Of a stretch of DNA of 53,731 nucleotides, positions 16,953 to 25,885 are shown piece by piece. Location: positions 1 through 53,731 of the forward strand of contig SLRQ01000053.1 in the NCBI GenBank assembly GCA_007130885.1, given 5' to 3'. Numbering within the stretch: position 1 is the stretch's first letter; each line of letters starts with the position of its first letter. Source of the DNA: Deltaproteobacteria bacterium (GTDB lineage: Bacteria > Myxococcota > Myxococcia > SLRQ01). A program made the translations under genes and the position numbers. The notes under the pieces were generated by a model. The model was not told where the DNA came from. It searched no databases and saw only the letters and a program-made list of their open reading frames with translations.

Positions 16953-18422
16953 ATGGATTCACAAATAGGCACAATAGACGTTTGGCAAGTCTGGACGCTG
17001 CTCGCTTTGCTGGTGGGCTCGTTTTTCTTTGCTGGCAGTGAGACGGCGTTGACCAGCCTTGGCGAGGCGAAGGCACGGCAACTCCGTGACCGCCTTGGAA
17101 GGCGGGGTTCCATCCTGGCGCTATGGATCCATCGTCCGAAGGAGGTGCTCACCTGCCTACTTATAGGCAATAACCTCGTAAACATCGGTGCGTCGGCGTT
17201 AGCAACCAACATCTCCCTCACCATCTTCGGTAGCGGCGCTCTCGCAATCGCCACGGGCGTGATGACGTTGGTCGTCCTCGTATTTGGAGAAATTACGCCG
17301 AAGACCCTGGCGCGGGAGCATTCGGAGCGCGTGGCCGTCCCCATACTTCAGATTCTTCGTCCCTTTTTCCTGCTCTCGTACCCTTTCGTTTACCTGCTGA
17401 GCAGGTTTACCGATGTGGTGGGCAAGAGATTCGGAGCAGAGGGCAAGGCTCCGGTTACCAGCGAAGACATCGACTATCTTATCGATCTTGGCTCTAGATT
17501 CGGCGCTCTCAAAGGGGTCAAACGAGAGCTTCTGATAAGCGTGCTCGAGTTCAGTGAGCTTCTGGTCAGAGAGATCATGAGGTCGCGCACCCAGGTTGTG
17601 AGCCTCGAGGCGTCAAGCAAGTACGAAGATGTCATGGACAGAATAGACGAGTTCGAGCACAGTCGCATCCCCGTCACGGAGCAAGGAATAGACAACGTAG
17701 TTGGCATTCTTTACGTGAAGGATCTCCTCGCGGTTCTGGGGCGCGGCGAGGTTCGGCCCGCTGAGTTCGATCTGCGTAGTTATTTGCGACCGGCTTTCTT
17801 CGTGCCCGATGTCATGAAGGTATCGCGCCTCCTCAAGGAGATGCAGCGCCGGCAGACGCACCTGGCCGTGGTCGTGGACGAGTTCGGTGGTACGAGTGGA
17901 ATCGTTACTCTCGAGGATGTCGTCGAGGAGATCGTGGGCGACATCAAGGACGAACATGACATCGAGGCGCGGCCGGTGAAGGTGCTTCCTGACGGCAAGG
18001 TCATTGTGGACGCCATGGTGCCGCTGCGTGATTTGGAGGAGGTTCTTCATATCGATTTCCCGCATGAGGGTGACTACGAGACTATCGGGGGGTTTCTTAC
18101 CGCCTCCGCCGGTCGAGTACCTCCCGAAGGCTCGCTTGTCTCATACGGTGGACTCGCCTTTCTGGTTTCGGCTTCCGACGAAAAACGAGTGCTGAAGGTG
18201 GAGATAAGCCGGCGGCCGGAGATACCTGAAAGTGAGCGCCGTTCCGACCGTGATGGGGGCCCACCCGAGGGACGAAAGACAGCCGGGGGCAATAGCGATG
18301 ACGAACCGGCCGCACAGTCCAACGACGGTGGCGCAAATAGTGAGGGAGTCTCTTCAGGTGATGAGGCGGAGCGCGCTGAAGACGACGGTGAACCCAGGTT
18401 CTTTCTAGGCTCTTCTACATGA
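16953..18422 (+). CDS. CNNM/CorC-HlyC family protein (DUF21, CBS pair, transporter-associated domain)
   Basis: A 489-aa inner-membrane protein. DUF21 with about four helices spans 5-150 (FFFAGSETAL, LIGNNLVNIG). A CBS pair follows at ~205-325 and the CorC_HlyC FAD-like C-domain at ~340-410. A polar, acidic tail of ~70 residues ends it. The family is linked to Mg2+/Co2+ or Na+ transport and once misnamed hemolysin C. The ATG at 16953 is preferred to a TTG at 16923, although its Shine-Dalgarno is poor. Its stop overlaps the rlmN ATG (ATGA). Confidence 0.88.
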   Translation: MDSQIGTIDVWQVWTLLALLVGSFFFAGSETALTSLGEAKARQLRDRLGRRGSILALWIHRPKEVLTCLLIGNNLVNIGASALATNISLTIFGSGALAIATGVMTLVVLVFGEITPKTLAREHSERVAVPILQILRPFFLLSYPFVYLLSRFTDVVGKRFGAEGKAPVTSEDIDYLIDLGSRFGALKGVKRELLISVLEFSELLVREIMRSRTQVVSLEASSKYEDVMDRIDEFEHSRIPVTEQGIDNVVGILYVKDLLAVLGRGEVRPAEFDLRSYLRPAFFVPDVMKVSRLLKEMQRRQTHLAVVVDEFGGTSGIVTLEDVVEEIVGDIKDEHDIEARPVKVLPDGKVIVDAMVPLRDLEEVLHIDFPHEGDYETIGGFLTASAGRVPPEGSLVSYGGLAFLVSASDEKRVLKVEISRRPEIPESERRSDRDGGPPEGRKTAGGNSDDEPAAQSNDGGANSEGVSSGDEAERAEDDGEPRFFLGSST

Positions 18423-19531
18423 CGAGCTCGCATGCCAAAACGGTGTCACCGGAGAGTCCCGATCTTCGCTCATTGGATCTCGAACGGTTGGCTTCGGAGA
18501 TGACCGAAGGTTTGGGCGAGCGAGCTTTTCGCGCAAAGCAGATCTATCGCTGGTTGCACAAACGCTGCGCTGCTTCATTCGAAGAGATGACGGATCTCTC
18601 GCGGGATCTTCGCATGAGCCTGCGTGAACGATACCGACTCGACACTCTGGAGATAGACCGCATAGAACGGTCGTCCGACGGTACTTCCAAGCTGGGATTG
18701 CGCACTCGAGACGGGCTCATCGTGGAGTCGGTTCATATTCCGGAGTGGAGGAGCCGGACGCCGCAAATCGATACGGCTCCCGACAGGAGCACCCTTTGTA
18801 TCTCGAGCCAGGTGGGCTGCAATATGGGCTGCCGTTTCTGTCTGACCTCCAGGATGGGCCTAGTAAGAAACCTCACCGTCGGAGAAATTCTCGACCAGGT
18901 GTATCGAGCTTGCCGCTGGCTTCAAACCGAGGGCAACGGCTCCCCGCGACCGATTACGAACCTGGTGTTCATGGGTATGGGGGAGCCCTTGAACAACTAT
19001 GCCAACGTAAGAGCCGCCATCGATGTGCTCCTGTCTTCCGATGGGCTGGACTTCTCGCACAGGCACATGACAGTGAGCACCTCCGGTGTGGTACCCGCTC
19101 TCGAGCGGCTGGGCAGGGAGACAGACGTCAAGGTTGCGGTCTCCTTGACGGGGACTACGGACGAAGTGCGTAGCAGTCTGATGCCCGTGAACGAGCGCTG
19201 GCCTCTTAAGGTGTTGCTTGAGGCTTGCCGTCGGATGCCGCTGCGGCGCGGTCGCCGCATTACCTTTGAGTATGTCTTGATTCGTGGGATTACGGATTCC
19301 CTGGAGGACGTTGATAGGCTCGCCCATCTGCTGCGAAGCATACCCTCGAAGGTGAACCTCATTTCCTATAATGAGTGCAGCGGACTTCCATTCAAGAGCC
19401 CTTCCGGAGAGCAAGTGGAGCGCTTCCGCTCTCGTCTTGCCGAGAGGGGCTTCACGGCCGTTGTAAGGCGTTCTCGCGGTTCGGATATCGCCGCTGCTTG
19501 CGGTCAACTTGCAACCTCCGGGCAAAAGTGA
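18419..19531 (+). CDS. rlmN: Dual-specificity rRNA/tRNA adenine-C2 methyltransferase RlmN
   Basis: A 370-aa radical SAM enzyme that methylates C2 of A2503 in 23S rRNA and of A37 in some tRNAs. The cluster-binding Cys residues are 134, 138 and 141 (CNMGCRFC). Cys127 and Cys361 (AAACGQL) match the conserved pair needed for the methyl-transfer mechanism. Length is normal. Translation is coupled to the upstream CorC-like gene through ATGA. Confidence 0.96.
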   Translation: MTSSHAKTVSPESPDLRSLDLERLASEMTEGLGERAFRAKQIYRWLHKRCAASFEEMTDLSRDLRMSLRERYRLDTLEIDRIERSSDGTSKLGLRTRDGLIVESVHIPEWRSRTPQIDTAPDRSTLCISSQVGCNMGCRFCLTSRMGLVRNLTVGEILDQVYRACRWLQTEGNGSPRPITNLVFMGMGEPLNNYANVRAAIDVLLSSDGLDFSHRHMTVSTSGVVPALERLGRETDVKVAVSLTGTTDEVRSSLMPVNERWPLKVLLEACRRMPLRRGRRITFEYVLIRGITDSLEDVDRLAHLLRSIPSKVNLISYNECSGLPFKSPSGEQVERFRSRLAERGFTAVVRRSRGSDIAAACGQLATSGQK

Positions 19532-19689
19532 TTGCCCCGAGCTTCGCTTTCCGAACGCCGAATCAACCAATGTCGACCTACGGTAGCTTGCGTGGGTGAG
19601 TTCGACTATGTTGTTAGGCTCATTTGCTAATTGCATTTAGAGCAACAAAAGCCACTATCAAGCGTCGCCAACCCCCGAGGAGAGAGCAA

Positions 19690-21099
19690 ATGTCGAACAT
19701 GAAGACCACCGGACAACAGCACGGAAGAAGATCATGGGCCGAGCCATGGAAGATCAAGATGGTGGAGCCGATCGACATGCTCGATGATGAAGGTCGCAGG
19801 GGGGCAATGGAGGAGGCGGGGTACAACACGTTCCTTCTGCGCTCCGACGCCGTTTACATCGACTTGCTGACGGACAGCGGGACCAACGCCATGAGCGACC
19901 GTCAGTGGGCGGCGCTCATGATGGGTGACGAGGCGTACGCCGGCAGTCGGAACTACTACCGCTTGGAGGAGACGGTTCAGAAGTTTTACGGCTATCGTTA
20001 TCTCGTCCCGACCCACCAGGGCCGAGGCGCGGAGCACCTCATCTCCCAGGCCGCCATCAAGGAAGGACAGGTTGTTCCGGGCAACATGTACTTCACCACG
20101 ACGCGACTCCATCAGGAGCTGGCGGGAGGAACGTTCATAGACGTAATAATCGATGAGGCCCACGATCCGAAAAGCGAGCACCCGTTCAAAGGCAATATAG
20201 ATCTGGCCAAGCTCGAGAGGGTCATAGAGGAGCGGGGTGCGGGGAATATTGCCTACGTGAGCCTGGCGGGTACGGTGAACATGGCTGGTGGACAGCCGGT
20301 CAGCATGGAGAATGTGAAGGCTGTTCGGGAGTTGTGCAACCGGCATGGAGTGAAGCTTTATCTGGATGCGACCAGGCTTGCCGAGAATGCCTATTTCATC
20401 AAGGAGCGCGAGCCTGGTTGGCGGGATAGGCCCATAGCAGAGATAGTTCGAGCTTTCTGCGACTACTCGGACGGCGCTTGGAAGAGCTCCAAAAAGGACG
20501 GCCTCGTCAACATAGGCGGTTGGCTCTGTGTGAATGACTTCGAGCTCTTCGAGGAACTACGGAACATGGTGGTCGTTTATGAGGGCTTGCATACCTACGG
20601 CGGCATAGCCGGTCGCGACATGGAGGCCATGGCTATTGGAATCGAGGAGTGCATGAACGATGATTACATGCACAGCCGAATCGGGCAGGTTCGTTACCTG
20701 GCGGACATGCTCCTAGAGTGGGGCATACCGATTGTGCGTCCCACCGGCGGCCACGCCGTCTTTCTCGATGCGCTGGGCTTCTACCCGGATATGCCGCGGG
20801 AATGTTATCCGGCTCAGACTCTCGCGGCAAAGCTCTTCCTAGACTCCGGCGTTCGGGGGATGGAGCGGGGCGCCGTTAGCGCGGGGCGAGATCCAGAGAC
20901 GGGCCTTGACAGAAAACCCGCCTTGGAGCTCGTGCGTCTGACCTTGCCTAGACGCGTCTACACCCAGGCTCACATGGACGTCACGGCCGAAGCGATCAAA
21001 GCGGTTTGGGACAAGCGCGGAGAAGCAAAAGGTTTGAAGATGGTGTACGAGCCTAGATACCTGCGGTTTTTCCAGGCTCGTTTCGAACCCCTCGAGTAA
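19690..21099 (+). CDS. tpl: Tyrosine phenol-lyase (beta-eliminating PLP lyase)
   Basis: A 469-aa PLP enzyme of the tryptophanase/tyrosine phenol-lyase family (~456 aa in Citrobacter TPL). A constant offset of 12 aligns it to the Citrobacter enzyme: Lys269 is the PLP lysine (SSKKDGLVN), Tyr83 the general-acid tyrosine, and Thr136 and Arg393 match Thr124 and Arg381, which separate TPL from tryptophanase (Asp and a small hydrophobic residue). The Phe pair in RFFQARF is also kept. It should split L-tyrosine to phenol, pyruvate and ammonia, reversibly. The ATG at 19690 has GAGGAGAGAG upstream; the in-frame start at 19624 has none. It stands alone, with no transporter or phenol gene beside it. Confidence 0.85.
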   Translation: MSNMKTTGQQHGRRSWAEPWKIKMVEPIDMLDDEGRRGAMEEAGYNTFLLRSDAVYIDLLTDSGTNAMSDRQWAALMMGDEAYAGSRNYYRLEETVQKFYGYRYLVPTHQGRGAEHLISQAAIKEGQVVPGNMYFTTTRLHQELAGGTFIDVIIDEAHDPKSEHPFKGNIDLAKLERVIEERGAGNIAYVSLAGTVNMAGGQPVSMENVKAVRELCNRHGVKLYLDATRLAENAYFIKEREPGWRDRPIAEIVRAFCDYSDGAWKSSKKDGLVNIGGWLCVNDFELFEELRNMVVVYEGLHTYGGIAGRDMEAMAIGIEECMNDDYMHSRIGQVRYLADMLLEWGIPIVRPTGGHAVFLDALGFYPDMPRECYPAQTLAAKLFLDSGVRGMERGAVSAGRDPETGLDRKPALELVRLTLPRRVYTQAHMDVTAEAIKAVWDKRGEAKGLKMVYEPRYLRFFQARFEPLE

Positions 21100-21280
21100 A
21101 CGCTCCGATTAGATCGGAATACCCGAAGGAAGTGCTCTCAGCGGTTGGGGCGATAGAGGTGCAAGCCAAAGCCCAGCTTGACAGCGTTTCGCGCGTCATG
21201 ACAAAAATACATGTTCACCCGTTCCCTGGTCGACTCAGGGTACGCCTAAAATGGCCGGAATCGGCCTCGGAGGAGGGAAG

Positions 21281-23512
21281 ATGTTTAAGAGGTGTAAAAG
21301 CAACCTAGGATTGCTCGCGCTGCCATTTGCCGCGGCGTTCGTGCTGGCTGGATGTGGAAACGGTGAAGCCGCCGACGAATGCCCCGAGGGAGAGGTCATC
21401 GACGAGTACGGTGATTGTGTGCCTGCTCCGGTGGAGTGCGAGCTCTGGGAGGAAGACTGCTGCATCACCAACCACAACTCTGCGAGCCCGGGCGACCGCG
21501 ATTGCTTCCGGCTAAGCACCGATAATCGCCACGCCGTATGCGATAGGCAAGATGATGGACGAGGCACGTGCATTTTGGTCTGTCAGCAGCATGCCGACTG
21601 CGTAGATTTCTATCCGGAGCGCTGTGGTGATGGTGATTGCGTTTGCGACCGAGGCCGGTGTCCATTGCCTGCCTGCTCCGCCCACGAGGACTGTCATGGT
21701 GAAGGCCTTTGCATAGGTGGTGAATGCCGTGACGGTGAGGCATCTCCCGACGGCTGCGTGATTGCGCCTGACCCCGTGTTCACCCGCGAGGGGGAGACCG
21801 CCAGACTGCATGCTTATGCCCAGAAGAACGGTGAGTACGTCGTTGCCGAGGACTCCTTTACATGGGAGAGCGGTGACGCGGACGTGGTAACCGTCGCGGA
21901 CGAGGGCAGAAGCGGAGCTATCGCGACCGGCGGATCCAGTGAGTCGACAACCACGATCACCGCCAACATCAGTGGTGCAAGCTGCGAGGTGACGGTGTTC
22001 AACTTCGCCGAGTTGGGTGCTGATGAAGGCCGTGTGCTGGTGCTCGATGAGGTGGATCGGTCCCCGATCGAGGATGCGACCGTGGTGCTGGACTTCGGAG
22101 ATGTAGCGAGCCCGGCGGAAACCGACATCGAAGGTGTTGCTTCCTTCTCCGGTCTGGACGACGGAGCAATGGACGTGCACGTGTTCGCTGGTGACGATTA
22201 CACGTATGTCTCGGCCATAGGTATTCAGGAGCGTGACCTGGTGATCTACCTGCCCCGGAGCCCAGCGGACACCGCAGGCGGCATCCGCGGCACATTGGGA
22301 CCCTCGGATTTCGAGCACATCAGTGCGGACAACATTCACGTTGCCCTTGCTGGGCTTTCCATTCCAGGAAACCTAATCGATATGGATCTGGACCTGTTGG
22401 TGGGAGAGATGATTGAAACTCACGTTCAGTTCCAGACACTGCTCGATGACGAGATCCCGCTGCCTTCCGGCATCGTGCTCGGCATCGGCGATCAGTTCTT
22501 CAAGGAGTGGTATGCTCCAATGGGTCTGGCCGGATTGCGTACAGCCTGGATGATCGGTGGCAACCTATCGATATCGGATGTGCTCGAGGTCGCGGAGCCG
22601 GCCCTCGAAGGCGACACCGACGATATAGACATAGGGCCAATCCTTGCTTCATTGCTGCCGATGTTCGAGCGGTTCTGGTCGGGAATTCAGCCGGGTTTGG
22701 ACATAGTCGAGGGCGAGGTCCCAGAGTCGGACAGCGACTGGCCTCCCACGACGGCAAACTTCAAGCAGGTTCCGATGAGCCTCTCGAGGTCTCTGGATCT
22801 CAAGGGAGTCATCGACGTACCCACGCTTCCACAGGTCGGTGATGCCTACATGGACGGCCTCATCGTTCTTGGCGGCGCTATAGTCGAAGGGCAGGGGCTC
22901 GTTCCCATGGGCCTGACCGCCGGCATCGATGAGACCGGTGACGGCCAGGTGAACGATCATGGCACCGACGATGATGACGACGTCGGCCCCGGTCAGCTCG
23001 GTCTTCGCATGGCTCCGCAGCACGGAGGCATCGAGGGTAGTAGGTATGCCGCCCTGGCGCTGGCGCTCGCTTTCGATGCTCTGTTGGATGATGACAATGG
23101 ACGCAATCCGATTTCCGGATATGTAACCACATTCGACAGGCTCGAGTTCGCCGGCAGCATCGACTTCGGGACCAGTGCTCTGCTCGGCGTGGCCGAGGGC
23201 GCCGCTTACGACGAGACCACGAGGATCTTCAGCCCCGACAGCGTGGATAATGCGAACCTGTACCGCGCCTCGATTAGCGGATCCGGCGGCCGAGCCTGGG
23301 TCGTCTACCACGGTGGAACCAGCCCCTTCGATCTGATCGATCCAGACGAATTCGGTCAGGAGGACAGGGCTTCCTCGAGCCTCAACGCTCAGGCTGTTCG
23401 TACCAACGGTGTGGACATCGACGGTCTATTCGGCTTCAACGCCACGAACCTCGATTCCATCATGGATATGGTCCTTGGTTTCTCGACCATCGAGGCCTTG
23501 GTGGAAGAGTAA
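21281..23512 (+). CDS. Large Cys-rich lipoprotein with Ig-like and carboxypeptidase-regulatory-like domains
   Basis: A 743-aa lipoprotein with lipobox LAGC at Cys25. Residues ~30-165 are Cys-rich with short EGF-like spacing (CQQHADC, CSAHEDC). A Big2-like Ig domain follows at ~175-245 and a carboxypeptidase-regulatory-like beta-sandwich at ~250-320 (ATVVLDFGD, GVASFSGLDDG). The rest is a unique region with Asp-rich, possibly Ca2+-binding turns (DETGDGQVNDHGTDDDDD near 560). It is probably anchored in the outer membrane. The ATG at 21281 has GGAGGGAAG upstream. A terminator follows. Confidence 0.8.
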   Translation: MFKRCKSNLGLLALPFAAAFVLAGCGNGEAADECPEGEVIDEYGDCVPAPVECELWEEDCCITNHNSASPGDRDCFRLSTDNRHAVCDRQDDGRGTCILVCQQHADCVDFYPERCGDGDCVCDRGRCPLPACSAHEDCHGEGLCIGGECRDGEASPDGCVIAPDPVFTREGETARLHAYAQKNGEYVVAEDSFTWESGDADVVTVADEGRSGAIATGGSSESTTTITANISGASCEVTVFNFAELGADEGRVLVLDEVDRSPIEDATVVLDFGDVASPAETDIEGVASFSGLDDGAMDVHVFAGDDYTYVSAIGIQERDLVIYLPRSPADTAGGIRGTLGPSDFEHISADNIHVALAGLSIPGNLIDMDLDLLVGEMIETHVQFQTLLDDEIPLPSGIVLGIGDQFFKEWYAPMGLAGLRTAWMIGGNLSISDVLEVAEPALEGDTDDIDIGPILASLLPMFERFWSGIQPGLDIVEGEVPESDSDWPPTTANFKQVPMSLSRSLDLKGVIDVPTLPQVGDAYMDGLIVLGGAIVEGQGLVPMGLTAGIDETGDGQVNDHGTDDDDDVGPGQLGLRMAPQHGGIEGSRYAALALALAFDALLDDDNGRNPISGYVTTFDRLEFAGSIDFGTSALLGVAEGAAYDETTRIFSPDSVDNANLYRASISGSGGRAWVVYHGGTSPFDLIDPDEFGQEDRASSSLNAQAVRTNGVDIDGLFGFNATNLDSIMDMVLGFSTIEALVEE

Positions 23513-23561
23513 CCGCCGACAGGAGCCGAACGGGAAGTAATCCTGTTCGAGCCGATATTCG

Positions 23562-23596
23562 GGCGCCGAGTCATGCTGGCTCGGCGCCTTTTATTT
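23562..23596 (+). terminator. Rho-independent terminator after the large lipoprotein
   Basis: A 9-bp GC-rich stem GGCGCCGAG/CTCGGCGCC (23562-23570 with 23580-23588), 9-nt loop, then TTTTATTT. It also separates the convergent acyltransferase gene. Confidence 0.85.
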
Positions 23597-23603
23597 AAGG
23601 CGG

Positions 23604-24689
23604 CTACGGCTTCAGTCGAAGCTTGTCGAGCCGGCCCTGTATGTTCGAGCGAACCTTATCGGAGACCTTGGCCACGAGCACCCTATCGGTTGCGGCTTCG
23701 GGACCGTGATCTGAAAGATCGATGGGATCTCCAATCTGCACCCGCCACTTCGAGGGAAGGGGAACGAGGCCCAGGGGACCCAGCCACGGGAATGTGGGTG
23801 TTATCGGTAGGTAAGGGATGCCGATCTGTTCCGCTAGAAACCCTGCTTGGACCAAAACCGGATGTGCTTCCTCCGAGCCGACTATGGCTACCGGGATGAT
23901 GGGAACGCTGGCGCGAAGGGCCAGCTTCACGAACCCGCCTCGTCCGAAGCGCCCGAGCCGGTAGCGATTGGAATAAGGTTTTCCAAGCCCCTGAAGACCT
24001 TCCGGGAAAACGATCAGCAGGCTGTCTCGAGCCAGCAGGCGTTCGGCGTTATCTTGGCAAGCCCTGACCGCGCCGTAGCGATTGAGGAACCTCCCCACGA
24101 AGGGAAGATGGAAGAAGAAGTCCTCGATCAGAGGGCGGGCAATGCGGGAGCCTCCCTGCCTGTCGATCGCTGTCTTCATCATCAGGGAGTCCCAAGGAAA
24201 GGCACCTGCATGGTTGCAAACTAGGAGCGCTCCGCCGCTTGCGGGAAGGTTCACCGTGCCAGAGAGGTCCACACGAAACCACCTGTCGTAGATGGCTTCC
24301 ACCAGGGGTTTCCAACGAGCCTCGACCGCCGGGCTCAATCCGAACGGATCGACGCCGATACGAGGTCTCGAAATCGCTCTACTAAGTTCTTTTCTGTTTA
24401 GTGCGTCATCATCTCCAAGTCCGCGATTGGAGATCACCGGTCGCCGCTTGGAGACGGGTGGCTTCCGCTGCGCCGCCCCGGTTTTCTTCCGGCTTTTGCC
24501 TCCACCTTTTTTGGGCTTTTGGGGGAATGGTTTATCGGCTCTTGCAGCCCTTTTCGATTGGGCGGCCTTTTTTACGGGCTTGCGAGCCTTTGGCTTTCGC
24601 GGAGTGGCGGCCGGCGATTCTTTTCCAGCCTGTCTGTCGGCTGCGCCTCGTTGAAACGGATCGTTTCCGAGGACCGGGCGGTTGCTCAT
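23604..24689 (-). CDS. PlsC-like lysophospholipid acyltransferase with basic N-terminal extension
   Basis: A 361-aa protein. The acyltransferase domain (~130-340) has NHAGAFPWD, an HX6D form of the catalytic motif, and VFPEGLQG for the substrate. These fit the LPLAT/DAGAT-like group found in actinobacteria and myxobacteria. The first ~85 residues are a Lys/Arg/Pro/Ala-rich disordered tail. The ATG at 24689 overlaps the stop of the upstream epimerase gene (ATGA) and has GAGAGG in front; a start at 24710 is also possible. The pair should act together in lipid metabolism. Confidence 0.82.
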   Translation of the reverse strand: MSNRPVLGNDPFQRGAADRQAGKESPAATPRKPKARKPVKKAAQSKRAARADKPFPQKPKKGGGKSRKKTGAAQRKPPVSKRRPVISNRGLGDDDALNRKELSRAISRPRIGVDPFGLSPAVEARWKPLVEAIYDRWFRVDLSGTVNLPASGGALLVCNHAGAFPWDSLMMKTAIDRQGGSRIARPLIEDFFFHLPFVGRFLNRYGAVRACQDNAERLLARDSLLIVFPEGLQGLGKPYSNRYRLGRFGRGGFVKLALRASVPIIPVAIVGSEEAHPVLVQAGFLAEQIGIPYLPITPTFPWLGPLGLVPLPSKWRVQIGDPIDLSDHGPEAATDRVLVAKVSDKVRSNIQGRLDKLRLKP

Positions 24690-25708
24690 CGGTTGAAACC
24701 TCTCGTCCATGGACGTTTTCTTCTAAAGCCGGCGGCGAAGTCATGAACGGCTTCCCGCGACGAGTGAAGGGCTGCAAAGCCCATCTCATCGGCGGCTCGG
24801 CGGCAGTCGGCGACGCAAAGGTAGCGCGCGAAAGCCAGCATTGCCGGTGGTAACCTCAGAATCTGTCCAAGCCACAGCGCCGACACCCACGGCCTAGCAA
24901 GGGACTCCGGCAGCGGCACGGGTCTTCGTTCGCATATCGAGAAGACCTCCGAGAGCGGGAGCACGCCCTCGGGAACCACGTTGAAGGTCCCAGGGACGTC
25001 TTTCTCCAGCGCGAGCGTCAGTGCTTCGACGGCGTCGGATTCGTGTAAGAGCTGGACGAGGGGATCATGTCCCGCCAGGGTAATCGGAGCGGGCAAAGAG
25101 AAGTATTTGCTTACCCAGTTGCGAGACGAAGGACCGATCAGTGGAGCCATTCGAAGGCATGTGACTACTGTCCGCGGGTTGTCCTTCTTGTAGCGGTCGA
25201 GCTGACGCTCCGCCTCGATCTTGTCATTTAGATACCCGCAGCTCGGTAGGCCCCTCAATGGTTGCTCTTCCGTCAAGTAGTTGGGGTTATCCGGATGGGG
25301 ACCGTAACAACAGGTGGTCGACAGCATTATCACTTTTCGCACGCGGAGCGCCGCGCACGCATCGAAAAGGCGCAACGTACCGATCACCTCCAGCTCGTGT
25401 GCCCATGCCAGGCGAGGGGTCGGCTCGGAGAGAAAAGCCAGATGAACGAGGGTGTCGACTGATTCGGATTTCAGGCAGGTCGATATGAGATCATACGAGC
25501 CCGGATCCGTAAGGTCCACGTGGTGGTAAACGATCCTCTCATGCCGTAGCGGAGGCTTCTTGAGATCCAGCGCGACGATCCGGCGATACCGGTCATTACA
25601 CACCATTCGGTGCAGGAGATTTCGCCCAAGAACCCCGGATGCTCCCGTGACCGCCACGACCTCGGTGCTCTGTCGGCTCGTCCCACCGATGCCAGCTTCT
25701 TTCGACAT
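24686..25708 (-). CDS. NAD-dependent epimerase/dehydratase-family (extended SDR) protein
   Basis: A 340-aa Rossmann protein. The nucleotide-binding TGASGVLG lies at 21-28 and the YXXXK catalytic pair is GYLNDK near 160; STTCCYG supplies the catalytic Ser/Thr. It belongs to the same set as SDR proteins often encoded beside LPLAT acyltransferases. Substrate is unknown. The ATG at 25708 is chosen because GGAGGG lies upstream and the residues before it are not family-like. It diverges from mutL. Confidence 0.8.
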   Translation of the reverse strand: MSKEAGIGGTSRQSTEVVAVTGASGVLGRNLLHRMVCNDRYRRIVALDLKKPPLRHERIVYHHVDLTDPGSYDLISTCLKSESVDTLVHLAFLSEPTPRLAWAHELEVIGTLRLFDACAALRVRKVIMLSTTCCYGPHPDNPNYLTEEQPLRGLPSCGYLNDKIEAERQLDRYKKDNPRTVVTCLRMAPLIGPSSRNWVSKYFSLPAPITLAGHDPLVQLLHESDAVEALTLALEKDVPGTFNVVPEGVLPLSEVFSICERRPVPLPESLARPWVSALWLGQILRLPPAMLAFARYLCVADCRRAADEMGFAALHSSREAVHDFAAGFRRKRPWTRGFNR

Positions 25709-25885
25709 TTGTACGGCAAGCCCTCCAATAAGGGGCCTACCGTAGTCCGCGGAGCCCGTGCGGGTCAAACAACGGCAAGCCGCCGAGCGGCGGAGGAATA
25801 TGCGGTGAAGAACGCCCTGCACACGTGCATGGAGCATTGTTCTGGCATACCCTGTCCGCCCGTAGCCGAGAGATAGGGGTGCGGA

